Shown here: in pieces, positions 1 through 7,910 of the stretch
Layout of the letters: the number at the start of each line of letters is the position of its first letter
Numbering within the stretch: the first letter of the stretch is position 1
Assembly: GCF_963674565.1 (NCBI RefSeq)
Contig: NZ_OY771430.1
Span: 930,001 to 994,000 of the forward strand
Reading direction: 5' to 3'
Source of the DNA: an uncultured Carboxylicivirga sp.
Lineage (GTDB): Bacteria; Bacteroidota; Bacteroidia; Bacteroidales; Marinilabiliaceae
Length of the DNA stretch: 64,000 bases
Translations under genes and position numbers: made by a program
The notes under the pieces: generated by a model
Told to the model about the DNA's origin: nothing
Seen by the model: only the letters and a program-made list of their open reading frames with translations
The model's database searches: none

Positions 1-768
1 CAAACTCAGGCTGACCACAATCAATTAAATGAATTAATGGCAAAAAAACATACTTTGGAAACAACAAATCCGGTTGACAAAAAGGCATTGTATGATTGTC
101 TGGCTTCAATAAATTCAATTCAGACAAAGTTGCAAAAAGAAAGAGTGAGACATTTTCAGGATGTTAAAGCAAATATGACTGACGAGCAGGTTATTGTATT
201 TGATTCCCGTAATAAAGGAGGCATGCACCAAGGTGGACAAAGACTGGGCCAGAATGGTAGAGGTTATGGAAATGGACAAGGCTTTGGTAAAGGACAGGGA
301 AAAGGATTAGCCTGCACTCAACCTGGTCAGGGATATGGCCAAGGTCAAGGAAAACGTGGTGATGGACAAAGATTAGGAAGAGGCCAGGGTCAGAGAGGAA
401 GAGGTTATGGTGATGGTCAGGGTCTTGGTAAAGGACAAGGAAATGGCAAAGGACTTTATTCATTAGATTTAACTGATGCACAGAAGGAATTTATGGACAA
501 GTCACGACTACAAATGTTAGAGAAAGAGCAAGGTCTTAAAAACAAACTTAATGAACTGGATGCTCAGTTGAAGACTAAAACAACTGGTAAGAATATTGAC
601 CTAAAACAAGTTGACAAGTTGATTAATGAACAATCTGAAGTTAGATTGCAAATGGCGCAAATTAAAGCTGATCACAGAATGGAAGTGAGAAGTCAACTTA
701 CCGATGAACAAAAAATTGCATTTGATAGCAGGCCTCTGGGTGGAAGAGGAAGACATGGAAGATTCTAG
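1..768 (+). CDS. Spy/CpxP-like periplasmic stress protein with duplicated domain and Gly/Gln-rich linker (5' partial)
   Basis: The reading frame is open from base 1, so the N-terminus (including any signal peptide) lies outside the window; the ATG at 37 is internal. Two similar helical segments are visible. Each runs from an N-x-L-N-E-L start to a closing (L/M)TDEQ-x-x-x-FDSR motif, the LTxxQ-type signature of Spy/CpxP proteins. They are separated by roughly 85 residues rich in Gly, Gln, Arg and Lys in GQG/GKG/GRG-like units. Known Spy/CpxP proteins are periplasmic chaperones or metal/stress sensors; that role here is inference. The gene ends before a strong terminator and just upstream of the efflux operon, so it may be the last gene of the regulatory or stress operon next door. 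Confidence 0.6.
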   Translation, partial: QTQADHNQLNELMAKKHTLETTNPVDKKALYDCLASINSIQTKLQKERVRHFQDVKANMTDEQVIVFDSRNKGGMHQGGQRLGQNGRGYGNGQGFGKGQGKGLACTQPGQGYGQGQGKRGDGQRLGRGQGQRGRGYGDGQGLGKGQGNGKGLYSLDLTDAQKEFMDKSRLQMLEKEQGLKNKLNELDAQLKTKTTGKNIDLKQVDKLINEQSEVRLQMAQIKADHRMEVRSQLTDEQKIAFDSRPLGGRGRHGRF

Positions 769-787
769 ATTTGTTTAATAAATTGGT

Positions 788-830
788 AAAAGAGCTGTCT
801 GTATACGTAACAGGCAGCTCTTTCTTATTT
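788..830 (+). terminator. Rho-independent terminator after the Spy-like gene
   Basis: Inverted repeat with 14-base arms (788-801 and 810-823), one G-U type mismatch and an 8-base loop, followed by a T-rich tract. It separates the Spy-like gene from the efflux operon. Confidence 0.8.
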
Positions 831-1068
831 TTTAGTCGTTACTTTTAAAAAATTTAAAAAATAAAAAAAATAGCATTTTAAGCGAAGGAATGAAAGTTAT
901 TGTGACGTCATAATAACAGCGATTGTCCTGAATGTTCGTTTACGAACAGACTGTATCAAAATCGTACACCTTTTTAAGTAAAAAATATAATTAAATTACA
1001 GTATATTAATGTGCTATAATGTGTAGTACGTTTTTTGTTATTAAAAAGGATACCTAAATCAAAAAGCC
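831..1068. other. Intergenic control region of the efflux operon
   Basis: AT-rich gap between the terminator and the TTG start at 1069. It holds a TGACGTCA palindrome (903-910), a 16-bp perfect palindrome (933-948) and a TATAAT-like hexamer at 1015-1020. No clear TAnnTTTG element was found, so the transcription start cannot be placed. Confidence 0.5.
933..948. promoter_or_regulatory. TetR-type operator-like palindrome
   Basis: TGTTCGT-TT-ACGAACA is a perfect 16-bp inverted repeat about 120 bp before the first gene of the efflux operon. Palindromes of this size and G/C placement are typical TetR/AcrR operators, and TetR repressors commonly control RND efflux genes. No tetR gene is in the window, so the regulator is inferred. 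Confidence 0.5.
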
Positions 1069-1959
1069 TTGAAGATAGAAATCAAAGATCTGAGTCAGGT
1101 ATATAAAAATGACTTCAGAGCCCTTAACCGAGTTGACCTAGAAATTAATTCCGGAATGTTTGGACTGTTGGGACCCAACGGAGCCGGAAAATCAACATTA
1201 ATGAGAATACTGGTAACCTTGCAAAAACCTACCCATGGCGAGGTGTTTGTAAATGGTAAACCATTGTCTAAGAACCGTCAGGAAGTTCGTTCATACCTGG
1301 GTTACTTACCACAGGATTTTCGTTTTTTTGCAAAGTTAAGAACCTGGGAATTTCTTGACTATGCAGCATCTCTGGCCGGAATAAAGAATAAAAAGCAACG
1401 TTTATCTGCAGTGGATGATTTATTGGAGCAGGTTGGGTTGTTTGATGTACGAAATCGTTTTGCCAATAAATTATCAGGTGGTATGAAACGAAGGCTGGGT
1501 ATTGCTCAGGCATTGATTGGTGATCCGAAAATTATCATTGTTGATGAGCCAACAACGGGGCTTGATCCGGAAGAAAGAATCCGGTTTCGTAATATTCTCT
1601 CAAACCTGAGTCAAAAAGAAGTTATTATTATACTGTCCACCCATATTGTAGGTGATATTTCTTCAACATGTAGTCAAATGGCTTTGCTAAATGCCGGTGA
1701 AGTACATTTTAACGGTTCTCCTGAAGATTTCGTGAAAAAGAGTGAAGGTCATGTCTTCAAAACTTCCGTCACTTTTGATGAAATGAAACATATCAGTGAA
1801 GCTTATCCGGTTATTACTTCTATTCCCGATCCCGCAGGTTATGAAGTTGAATTTGTAGCAGATAAGCTGAATGGATGGAAGGCAACTGAGGTGCAGCCAA
1901 ACCTTGAGCATGCCTATGTTTATTTTATGGAATACCTTGCCAAAACCCAAAAAGATTAA
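1069..1959 (+). CDS. ABC transporter ATP-binding protein (efflux operon gene 1)
   Basis: A 296-residue nucleotide-binding subunit. Walker A GPNGAGKST is at 35-43, the Q-loop Gln near 82, the signature LSGGM at 135-139, Walker B IIIVDEP at 155-161 and the switch His in STHI near 192. The start is a TTG; no ATG lies close upstream in frame and the domain begins at residue 2, so TTG is the best choice. The stop is 2 bp before the permease start, so the pair is translationally close. Its NBD is clearly paralogous to the one embedded in the RND fusion at 11041-15783 (shared GLLGPNGAGK, EFLDY, DEPTxGLDP and RIRFRN blocks). It likely powers the permease at 1962. Confidence 0.93.
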   Translation: MKIEIKDLSQVYKNDFRALNRVDLEINSGMFGLLGPNGAGKSTLMRILVTLQKPTHGEVFVNGKPLSKNRQEVRSYLGYLPQDFRFFAKLRTWEFLDYAASLAGIKNKKQRLSAVDDLLEQVGLFDVRNRFANKLSGGMKRRLGIAQALIGDPKIIIVDEPTTGLDPEERIRFRNILSNLSQKEVIIILSTHIVGDISSTCSQMALLNAGEVHFNGSPEDFVKKSEGHVFKTSVTFDEMKHISEAYPVITSIPDPAGYEVEFVADKLNGWKATEVQPNLEHAYVYFMEYLAKTQKD

Positions 1960-1961
1960 AC

Positions 1962-4900
1962 ATGATTTCATTATTTAATGTCAGAACCATAGCTCGTTTT
2001 GAGTCAAAAACTTTATTAAGAAGTTGGTTTTTTAGAATATTCTCAGCCATTGCAATCGTTTTTCTATTGATGTTTAATATGTTTGCTGTTGCAGGCCTCG
2101 GAGATGGTAGCTGGCCAGGACGTGTCTTACCTTCAGCGGTTCCTTATTTCAATATCTGGATCTTAAATATTGCCCAATCGATAATAGCCATATTTCTATC
2201 GGCCGATTTTCTTGGCAGAGATAAAAAACTGGACACAACAGAAGCCTTTTATGTAAGAAATATGTCAAATATTGATTATGTAATCGGAAAGACATTAGGG
2301 ATTCTGAAAGTGTTTTTTGTTTTAAATGCGATTGTGCTGGCAATCGGAATTCTTTTTTCAATAATTGGAAGTGAAACCACTGTTAATTGGAGTTCCTATG
2401 TTATTTACCCATTGCTGGTATCTTTACCAACATTACTGTTCATTCTGGGGTTGTCGTTTTTTGCAATGACATTAATACGAAATCAGGCGATTACCTTTGT
2501 TGTTTTACTTGGTCTGGTAGCTTTGTCATTATTCTATCTACAAAATAAATTCTATGGGCTAGTTGATTTTCTCGGATTTTTCATGCCATTTATGCGCTCC
2601 GATTTTACCGGATTTGGAAATGAAACAGACCTTATCCTTGTTCGATCAGCCTTTTTGCTGTTGGGTATCTTTTTTATTCTGGCAACTGTATGGAGACTTC
2701 CTCGTCTGGAACAACAAAAATTTTCCAAATCAATATTAATAGCAGGATTATTAATAACAGGAGTCGGGGCAATGGCCATGATGTCATTAAAGGCAATGGG
2801 AGATAACGCAAACCAAAATTTAAGAGCAGAGGTAAGTCAACTCAACCAAAAATTAAAATCTACTCCATATCAGATTAATGATTATAAAGTTGATCTGAAA
2901 CACGAAGGTGAAAAAATTATTGTAGAAACAAAGATTAATGTAACCAGAGAAGATGGAAAATCTGGGGATCTAGTATTAGCACTTAACCCAGGCTTGAAAG
3001 TTTTTGAAATTTCCATAGATGGAACTAATGTTGATTTTGAAAGATTGGCTCATTTAATTACCATCAATAAAAATACAATTGATAAAGAGAGTTTTACTCT
3101 AGAACTGAAATACAAGGGTGTCATAAATGATATGGTAATGTTTCCGGAAGTAAGTGATGAAACATTATTATCGTTGAATCGCCTTGATCCGATAGTTGCC
3201 AATAAGCAATTCAGTTTTATCGAAAAGGATTATGTGTTATTAACCCGAGAAGCAAACTGGTATCCGGTTGTTGCCTCTAAGTTATATTGGACTCGTTATC
3301 CATTTGTAAAAATGGACTTAAAAGTAGAGTCAGAACCAGATTTAAAAGTTATTTCGCAGGGAGAATCAAATCAAATGAATGATGGTATCTGGCAATTCAG
3401 CCCACAGCAGGCTTTAAATGCACATAGTGTGGTAATAGGTAATTTTGAGAAGATGAGTACACTGGTTGATAGTGTTGAGTTTAGTCTCTATTATCACTCA
3501 AAACATACTTTCTTCAAGCCTTATTTTACTGAATTGGGAGATACTGCATCTGTTCTGATTAAGAGCATGAAAGATGATTTCGAACGACAACTGGCGATTA
3601 ATTATCCGTTTAAAAAATTATCTATCGTTGAATCGCCTATTAATTTTTACAGTTACTTGCGAAACTGGTCTTTATCTACTGAAGAAGTCATGCCTGAGAT
3701 GGTTTTCTTTCCTGAAAGTGGTGGGGGTAACTGGCAAAATGATTTATCTAATCAAAAAAGAAGAATTGATCAAAGAGCCAAAGAACGAAATGAAGAAATG
3801 TCGGAAAGAGATATTCAGATTGAGATGTTTAAGAATTATCTGGGTGATAATTTTATTAGGCCTCGTCGTTTCTTTTTTGGAAGACAGCAAACGGGTGAAC
3901 GAAGTGTTGAAAACTGGGGAAGGTATCAGATATTCCCACTTTATTATACTTATACTAACTCTGTAGAAGAAGAAGGTTATCCTTTGTTAACCATCGCGTT
4001 AGAGAATTATTTGCACGAACGTTTAAGTACAAGTGGACCTCCCGGAGGATTTGGTGGATTATCAACCAATGATGAAGTAATTCTGAAACTAAAAGATCGA
4101 AGTCTGACTAAATTAATTGAAGAAGAAGAGGTTAATGTATTGGGTAATATCTTCGCTTCGAAAGGAAATCAATTACTTTCAAGCTTTAAGGTAAATTCTG
4201 ATGCAGTTTCTTTTGACAGACAATTAAATGACATTATTGAAGAAAGTCAATTCCAGAATTTGAGCATTGAAGAATTTACACCTTATATGAATCAACTGGC
4301 TCAAAATGATTTTAGTGAGTTGTATTCGAATTGGCTGAAAGATGAAGATTCTCCGGCTTTCATGTTTAGTAATGTTGATGTTTGGGAAATAAAAGAAGGT
4401 AACAGAATCAGGTATTTCGTTAAAGTTGCAGTTGCCAATAAAGGTGATATCGATGGTATTGTCGGTTTTACTATTCGTGAAGGCGAAAGGCGAGGTGGTC
4501 GTGGCCGGTTCCGTTCAGAATTTTCAATGGATCAGACATCCAATGCCAAAAGCTTTTTAATTCAAAAGGATGAAACTGTTGATATAGGTTTTGTTTTGGA
4601 TGAAGTACCCAGGGATGTAACTGTTAATACATATTTGGCCAAGAATATTCCTTCAGATCAGAGACTGGATATTAATGATGTAATCAAAGATCAGCGAGTG
4701 GTTGATTTCTTCGAAGGTAAAAGGCCATCGACCAAAAAACTAAAATATGCTGAGGATTTCGAGGTAATTGTTGACAACGAAGATGAAGGTTGTCAGTTTG
4801 TTAATACTGGTGAAAGCAGAACCATAAAGGATTGGTGGTTGAGCCGACAGAATGAAGAAGATGATAACAGTGAAACATACGGAAGAATCCGATTCTGGAA

Positions 4901-5303
4901 TACGCCTATCAAATGGCAACCTGTTGCAGGACAGGAGTTTTTTGGCAAATTTCTGAAATCGGGATATTATAAACGCAAAGGTTCTGGTGAAGGATATGTT
5001 AGCTGGACAGGGCAAATTAAAGCTCCGGGCAGTTATGAAGTATATGTTTATGTTCCAAACATCAGAGATCGATTCAGAGGCGGCCCGGGTGGAGGTCAGC
5101 GAGGGTATGAAAGAGATTTTCATTATACAGTTCAGCATGATGATGGTGAAGAAGAAGTTGAATTGAAAGTTACTCAGGATAATAATGGGTGGCTATCGCT
5201 TGGTGATTATTATTTCTCAGAAGGACCAACAACGATCAAACTTTCGGATCAGACAAACAGTGATTATGTTATAGCTGATGCAGTTAAATGGGTAAAGAAA
5301 TAA
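1962..5303 (+). CDS. ABC-2 permease fused to degenerate M1-peptidase-like region and golvesin-like C-terminal domain
   Basis: A 1113-residue protein. Residues about 20-280 contain around seven hydrophobic helices of ABC-2 permease type. Residues about 300-880 resemble the soluble region of Bacteroidota ABC permease/M1 aminopeptidase fusions, but no HExxH zinc motif is present (the nearest is HERLS), so peptidase activity is unlikely. Residues about 928-1113 look like a golvesin/Xly C-terminal domain: an IVDNEDEG start, a GSYEVYVYVP strand, GWLSLGDYYF and a closing VIADAVKW. Such domains are known from extracellular or surface proteins. The three-part architecture is the odd feature. It sits immediately after its likely ATPase and 21 bp before the TolC gene. 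Substrate unknown. Confidence 0.8.
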   Translation: MISLFNVRTIARFESKTLLRSWFFRIFSAIAIVFLLMFNMFAVAGLGDGSWPGRVLPSAVPYFNIWILNIAQSIIAIFLSADFLGRDKKLDTTEAFYVRNMSNIDYVIGKTLGILKVFFVLNAIVLAIGILFSIIGSETTVNWSSYVIYPLLVSLPTLLFILGLSFFAMTLIRNQAITFVVLLGLVALSLFYLQNKFYGLVDFLGFFMPFMRSDFTGFGNETDLILVRSAFLLLGIFFILATVWRLPRLEQQKFSKSILIAGLLITGVGAMAMMSLKAMGDNANQNLRAEVSQLNQKLKSTPYQINDYKVDLKHEGEKIIVETKINVTREDGKSGDLVLALNPGLKVFEISIDGTNVDFERLAHLITINKNTIDKESFTLELKYKGVINDMVMFPEVSDETLLSLNRLDPIVANKQFSFIEKDYVLLTREANWYPVVASKLYWTRYPFVKMDLKVESEPDLKVISQGESNQMNDGIWQFSPQQALNAHSVVIGNFEKMSTLVDSVEFSLYYHSKHTFFKPYFTELGDTASVLIKSMKDDFERQLAINYPFKKLSIVESPINFYSYLRNWSLSTEEVMPEMVFFPESGGGNWQNDLSNQKRRIDQRAKERNEEMSERDIQIEMFKNYLGDNFIRPRRFFFGRQQTGERSVENWGRYQIFPLYYTYTNSVEEEGYPLLTIALENYLHERLSTSGPPGGFGGLSTNDEVILKLKDRSLTKLIEEEEVNVLGNIFASKGNQLLSSFKVNSDAVSFDRQLNDIIEESQFQNLSIEEFTPYMNQLAQNDFSELYSNWLKDEDSPAFMFSNVDVWEIKEGNRIRYFVKVAVANKGDIDGIVGFTIREGERRGGRGRFRSEFSMDQTSNAKSFLIQKDETVDIGFVLDEVPRDVTVNTYLAKNIPSDQRLDINDVIKDQRVVDFFEGKRPSTKKLKYAEDFEVIVDNEDEGCQFVNTGESRTIKDWWLSRQNEEDDNSETYGRIRFWNTPIKWQPVAGQEFFGKFLKSGYYKRKGSGEGYVSWTGQIKAPGSYEVYVYVPNIRDRFRGGPGGGQRGYERDFHYTVQHDDGEEEVELKVTQDNNGWLSLGDYYFSEGPTTIKLSDQTNSDYVIADAVKWVKK

Positions 5304-5324
5304 ATTAAACTTAATCATAAACTA

Positions 5325-6812
5325 ATGAATAAAAGGTTACTTGGAATGATTGTGCTTTTTGTTTTGTTGGCAGTGCAACAGAATCAGGCTCAGCGTCTGA
5401 TTACACTCCAGCAATCGGTGGAAGAAGCATTAAAACAAAGTCCGGATATAGTGAGGGCCCGCTATAATCTGGAACGTTACAGGGAATTGTTGAATGCCCA
5501 GAAGGCATCGCTGAAATCTAATTTCAGACTAGATCTTTCGCCTTTTCAATATAGCAATAGCAGGAATTATTACCAGGCCACTCAGAGCTGGTATCATGAT
5601 GAAAATTTTACATCTTCCGGTACATTTAGTGTAAGCCAACCTATTTTATTAACTGATGGAGTCGTTTCACTGAGTAACGATTTTGGCTGGCAAACCAATA
5701 AACGTGATGATCCTAATTACGATCCTTTTACCGGTTTTACCAATAGTTTAAATTTACGTTTAGAGCAACCTCTTTTTACATATAACACGCGTAAAATGGA
5801 GTATAAGAAAATTGAGTTTAATTACGAAAATTCTCAATTGGATTATGCTTTGCAAGCCTTAAATGTAGAAAAGCAAATTACGCAGTATTTCTACCAGATC
5901 TATCAGGCTCAGATGGAGTTGATTACGTCACGGGAGGAATTGGCCAACAGACGAAAAAGTTTCGAAATTATAAAAAACAAAGTTGAAGCTGGTTTAACTG
6001 CAAAGGAAGAAGAGTTGCAGGCAGAGTTAGATATGTTATCAAGTGAATCAACCGTTCAAAATAACGAAGTGAATCTTGAAAACATAAAAGACAACTTTAA
6101 GCAAATGCTGGGAATGGACTTTTCGGAAGAGATAATGGTGATTGCTGAAGTTTCTGTTTTACCCATCGATATTGAATTGCAAAAAGCGGTTGATTTTGCT
6201 TTGGAGAACAGGATGGAGATTCGCCAACGTCAGATTGATATTGAAATGGGATTGTTTGACATCATAACTACTAACGCCACCAACGAATTCAAAGGAAATT
6301 TAGCCGTTCAGGTAGGACTGTTTGGTAATGCAGAAAAGTTGCCAAATATATATGACAAAACAAATAGAAATGACAATCAGGATGTACAGTTTAGTTTAGA
6401 AGTACCACTTTGGGATTGGGGAGAAAAGAAAGCAAGAATGAAGGCTGCTCAACTGGCACAGGAAACTAACGAGTATAATCTTACAGACCAAAAAAAGAAT
6501 ATTGTTCTAACGGTTCGTCAGATTGAAAGAAATTTAAAAAACTATCTGAAACAGATAGATATCGCCAAAAAAAATGAGGAAAATGCTCAATTAACTTATG
6601 AAATCAACCTGGAGAAATATCAGAATGGCGATTTAACCAGTATGGATTTAAATCTGGTGCAAAATCAGTTGACTCAGGCTAAAAATGATAAGATTGATGC
6701 GCTTATCAACTATAAGCTGGAGTTATTAAATATGAAACTTCAAACGCTATTTGATTTTGAAAATCAAAGAAATATAATGCCGGATGTTATCAAATACGAA
6801 ACCCTACAATAA
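5325..6812 (+). CDS. TolC-family outer-membrane efflux protein
   Basis: A 495-residue protein with an N-terminal signal peptide (hydrophobic stretch then QNQAQ near residues 18-23). Two long coiled-coil halves typical of TolC/OEP proteins follow: about 170-260 and 390-475, rich in Glu/Gln/Lys/Asn with periodic Leu. The stop of this gene overlaps the longest possible reading frame of the next, but the likely start there is 17 bp downstream. It should form the outer-membrane duct for the adaptor and pumps encoded after it. The exact substrate cannot be read from the sequence. Confidence 0.9.
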   Translation: MNKRLLGMIVLFVLLAVQQNQAQRLITLQQSVEEALKQSPDIVRARYNLERYRELLNAQKASLKSNFRLDLSPFQYSNSRNYYQATQSWYHDENFTSSGTFSVSQPILLTDGVVSLSNDFGWQTNKRDDPNYDPFTGFTNSLNLRLEQPLFTYNTRKMEYKKIEFNYENSQLDYALQALNVEKQITQYFYQIYQAQMELITSREELANRRKSFEIIKNKVEAGLTAKEEELQAELDMLSSESTVQNNEVNLENIKDNFKQMLGMDFSEEIMVIAEVSVLPIDIELQKAVDFALENRMEIRQRQIDIEMGLFDIITTNATNEFKGNLAVQVGLFGNAEKLPNIYDKTNRNDNQDVQFSLEVPLWDWGEKKARMKAAQLAQETNEYNLTDQKKNIVLTVRQIERNLKNYLKQIDIAKKNEENAQLTYEINLEKYQNGDLTSMDLNLVQNQLTQAKNDKIDALINYKLELLNMKLQTLFDFENQRNIMPDVIKYETLQ

Positions 6813-6828
6813 GCCTAAAACAAAATCG

Positions 6829-7893
6829 ATGAAAATATTACAATATACAATAGTAAGCATGGCAGTTCTTGCAGCTCTGTCATCATGCGGAAATCAAGCC
6901 ACCAGTTTTGATACTGATGTGGCAGTAAATGTATCAGTGGAAGAAGTAAAATTTAAACCCATTGAGCAAACATTGGTAACTACGGGTTCTATTACTCCTG
7001 CCATGCAAATTGCAATTAGTTCCGAAATGGCTGGAAATTACTTGTTGCAGATAAATCCGGCAACAGGTAAAAAATATAAGATGGGCGATAAGGTTAAAAA
7101 AGGTGATCTTATTATCAAGCTTGAAGATAAGGAATATGAGAATAATGCCAATGTAGAGGGTGCAAAGCTTGAAATGGAAATTTCAGAAATGGAATATACA
7201 AAACAAAAGGCTTTGTATGAAAAGGGTGGTGTTACCCTTCGTGAGCTGGTAAGTTCTGAGCAAACATTGTTGACATCAAAACAAACCTTTGAGAATGCTG
7301 AAATATCATTGGCTAAAATGGAAATCAGAGCGCCGTTTACAGGCACCATTACCAATTTGCCATATTTCTCACCTGGAGTAAGAATTGAAAGTGGTACTGA
7401 GATATTAGGAATGATGGAATACACAACAATGGTTATGGATTTGAGTATGCCTGAAAATTTGATGGGTAATGTTCAAATGGGACAGCCGGTAAACATCATG
7501 AATTATGCTTTACCCAACGATACATTAAAAGGTCAGATTTCTGAGCTTTCGCCGGCAATTGATGTAGATGCAAGAACTTTTAAAGGGCGTATTAACGTTA
7601 CCAATGAACAAGGTTTATTAAAACCTGGAATGTTTGTTAAAGCTGAGATCGTTGTTGATCATCGCGATAGTGCCCTTGTAATTCCTAAAGATGTGATTCT
7701 GACCGAAGGAAACCGAAAGCTGGTTTATGTGGCTAAAAAAGAGGTTGCCGAAAAAATATATATCCGAACTGGAATTGAAACTTTAACTGAGGTGGAAGTT
7801 ATCGGAAAAGAATTAAAAGAGAATGACCGACTGATTGTGAAAGGCTTTGAGACCTTGAGAAATCGTTCTAAGATTAACATCGTTAAAAAGTAA
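6829..7893 (+). CDS. Lipoprotein membrane-fusion protein of the RND efflux complex
   Basis: A periplasmic adaptor of 354 residues from the ATG at 6829. An upstream in-frame ATG at 6784 would overlap the TolC gene and spoil the signal peptide, whereas 6829 gives a clean lipoprotein signal with lipobox LSSC and lipidated Cys20. The layout is classic MFP: barrel/lipoyl half (GKKYKMGDKVKKGDLI), a short helical hairpin, the second lipoyl half (APFTGTI), a beta-barrel (GQPVNI) and a membrane-proximal domain (DVILTEGNRKLVYV). It links the inner-membrane pump(s) to TolC. Only one adaptor serves two RND genes here. Confidence 0.92.
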   Translation: MKILQYTIVSMAVLAALSSCGNQATSFDTDVAVNVSVEEVKFKPIEQTLVTTGSITPAMQIAISSEMAGNYLLQINPATGKKYKMGDKVKKGDLIIKLEDKEYENNANVEGAKLEMEISEMEYTKQKALYEKGGVTLRELVSSEQTLLTSKQTFENAEISLAKMEIRAPFTGTITNLPYFSPGVRIESGTEILGMMEYTTMVMDLSMPENLMGNVQMGQPVNIMNYALPNDTLKGQISELSPAIDVDARTFKGRINVTNEQGLLKPGMFVKAEIVVDHRDSALVIPKDVILTEGNRKLVYVAKKEVAEKIYIRTGIETLTEVEVIGKELKENDRLIVKGFETLRNRSKINIVKK

Positions 7894-7910
7894 CCTGCTA
7901 AAATTTATCT

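Noticed and set aside
240..460. Repeats in the linker as a CRISPR array
   Set aside because: Units are short, in frame and encode GQG/GKG residues, with no uniform repeat-spacer pattern.
191..481. Minus-strand open frame over the Gly/Gln-rich linker
   Set aside because: It is the antisense shadow of a repetitive coding region and has no start context or product.
1015..1020. TATAAT as the -10 box of the efflux operon
   Set aside because: The sequence is AT-rich, there is no matching -35 hexamer, and Bacteroidota promoters use a different consensus.
1962..5303. HERLS near the middle of the long permease as an HExxH metalloprotease motif
   Set aside because: It lacks the second histidine and is followed by a flexible Ser/Gly/Pro stretch, so it is not a zinc site.
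6784..6828. ATG at 6784 as the MFP start
   Set aside because: It overlaps the TolC gene and would place 15 polar residues before an otherwise clean lipoprotein signal.
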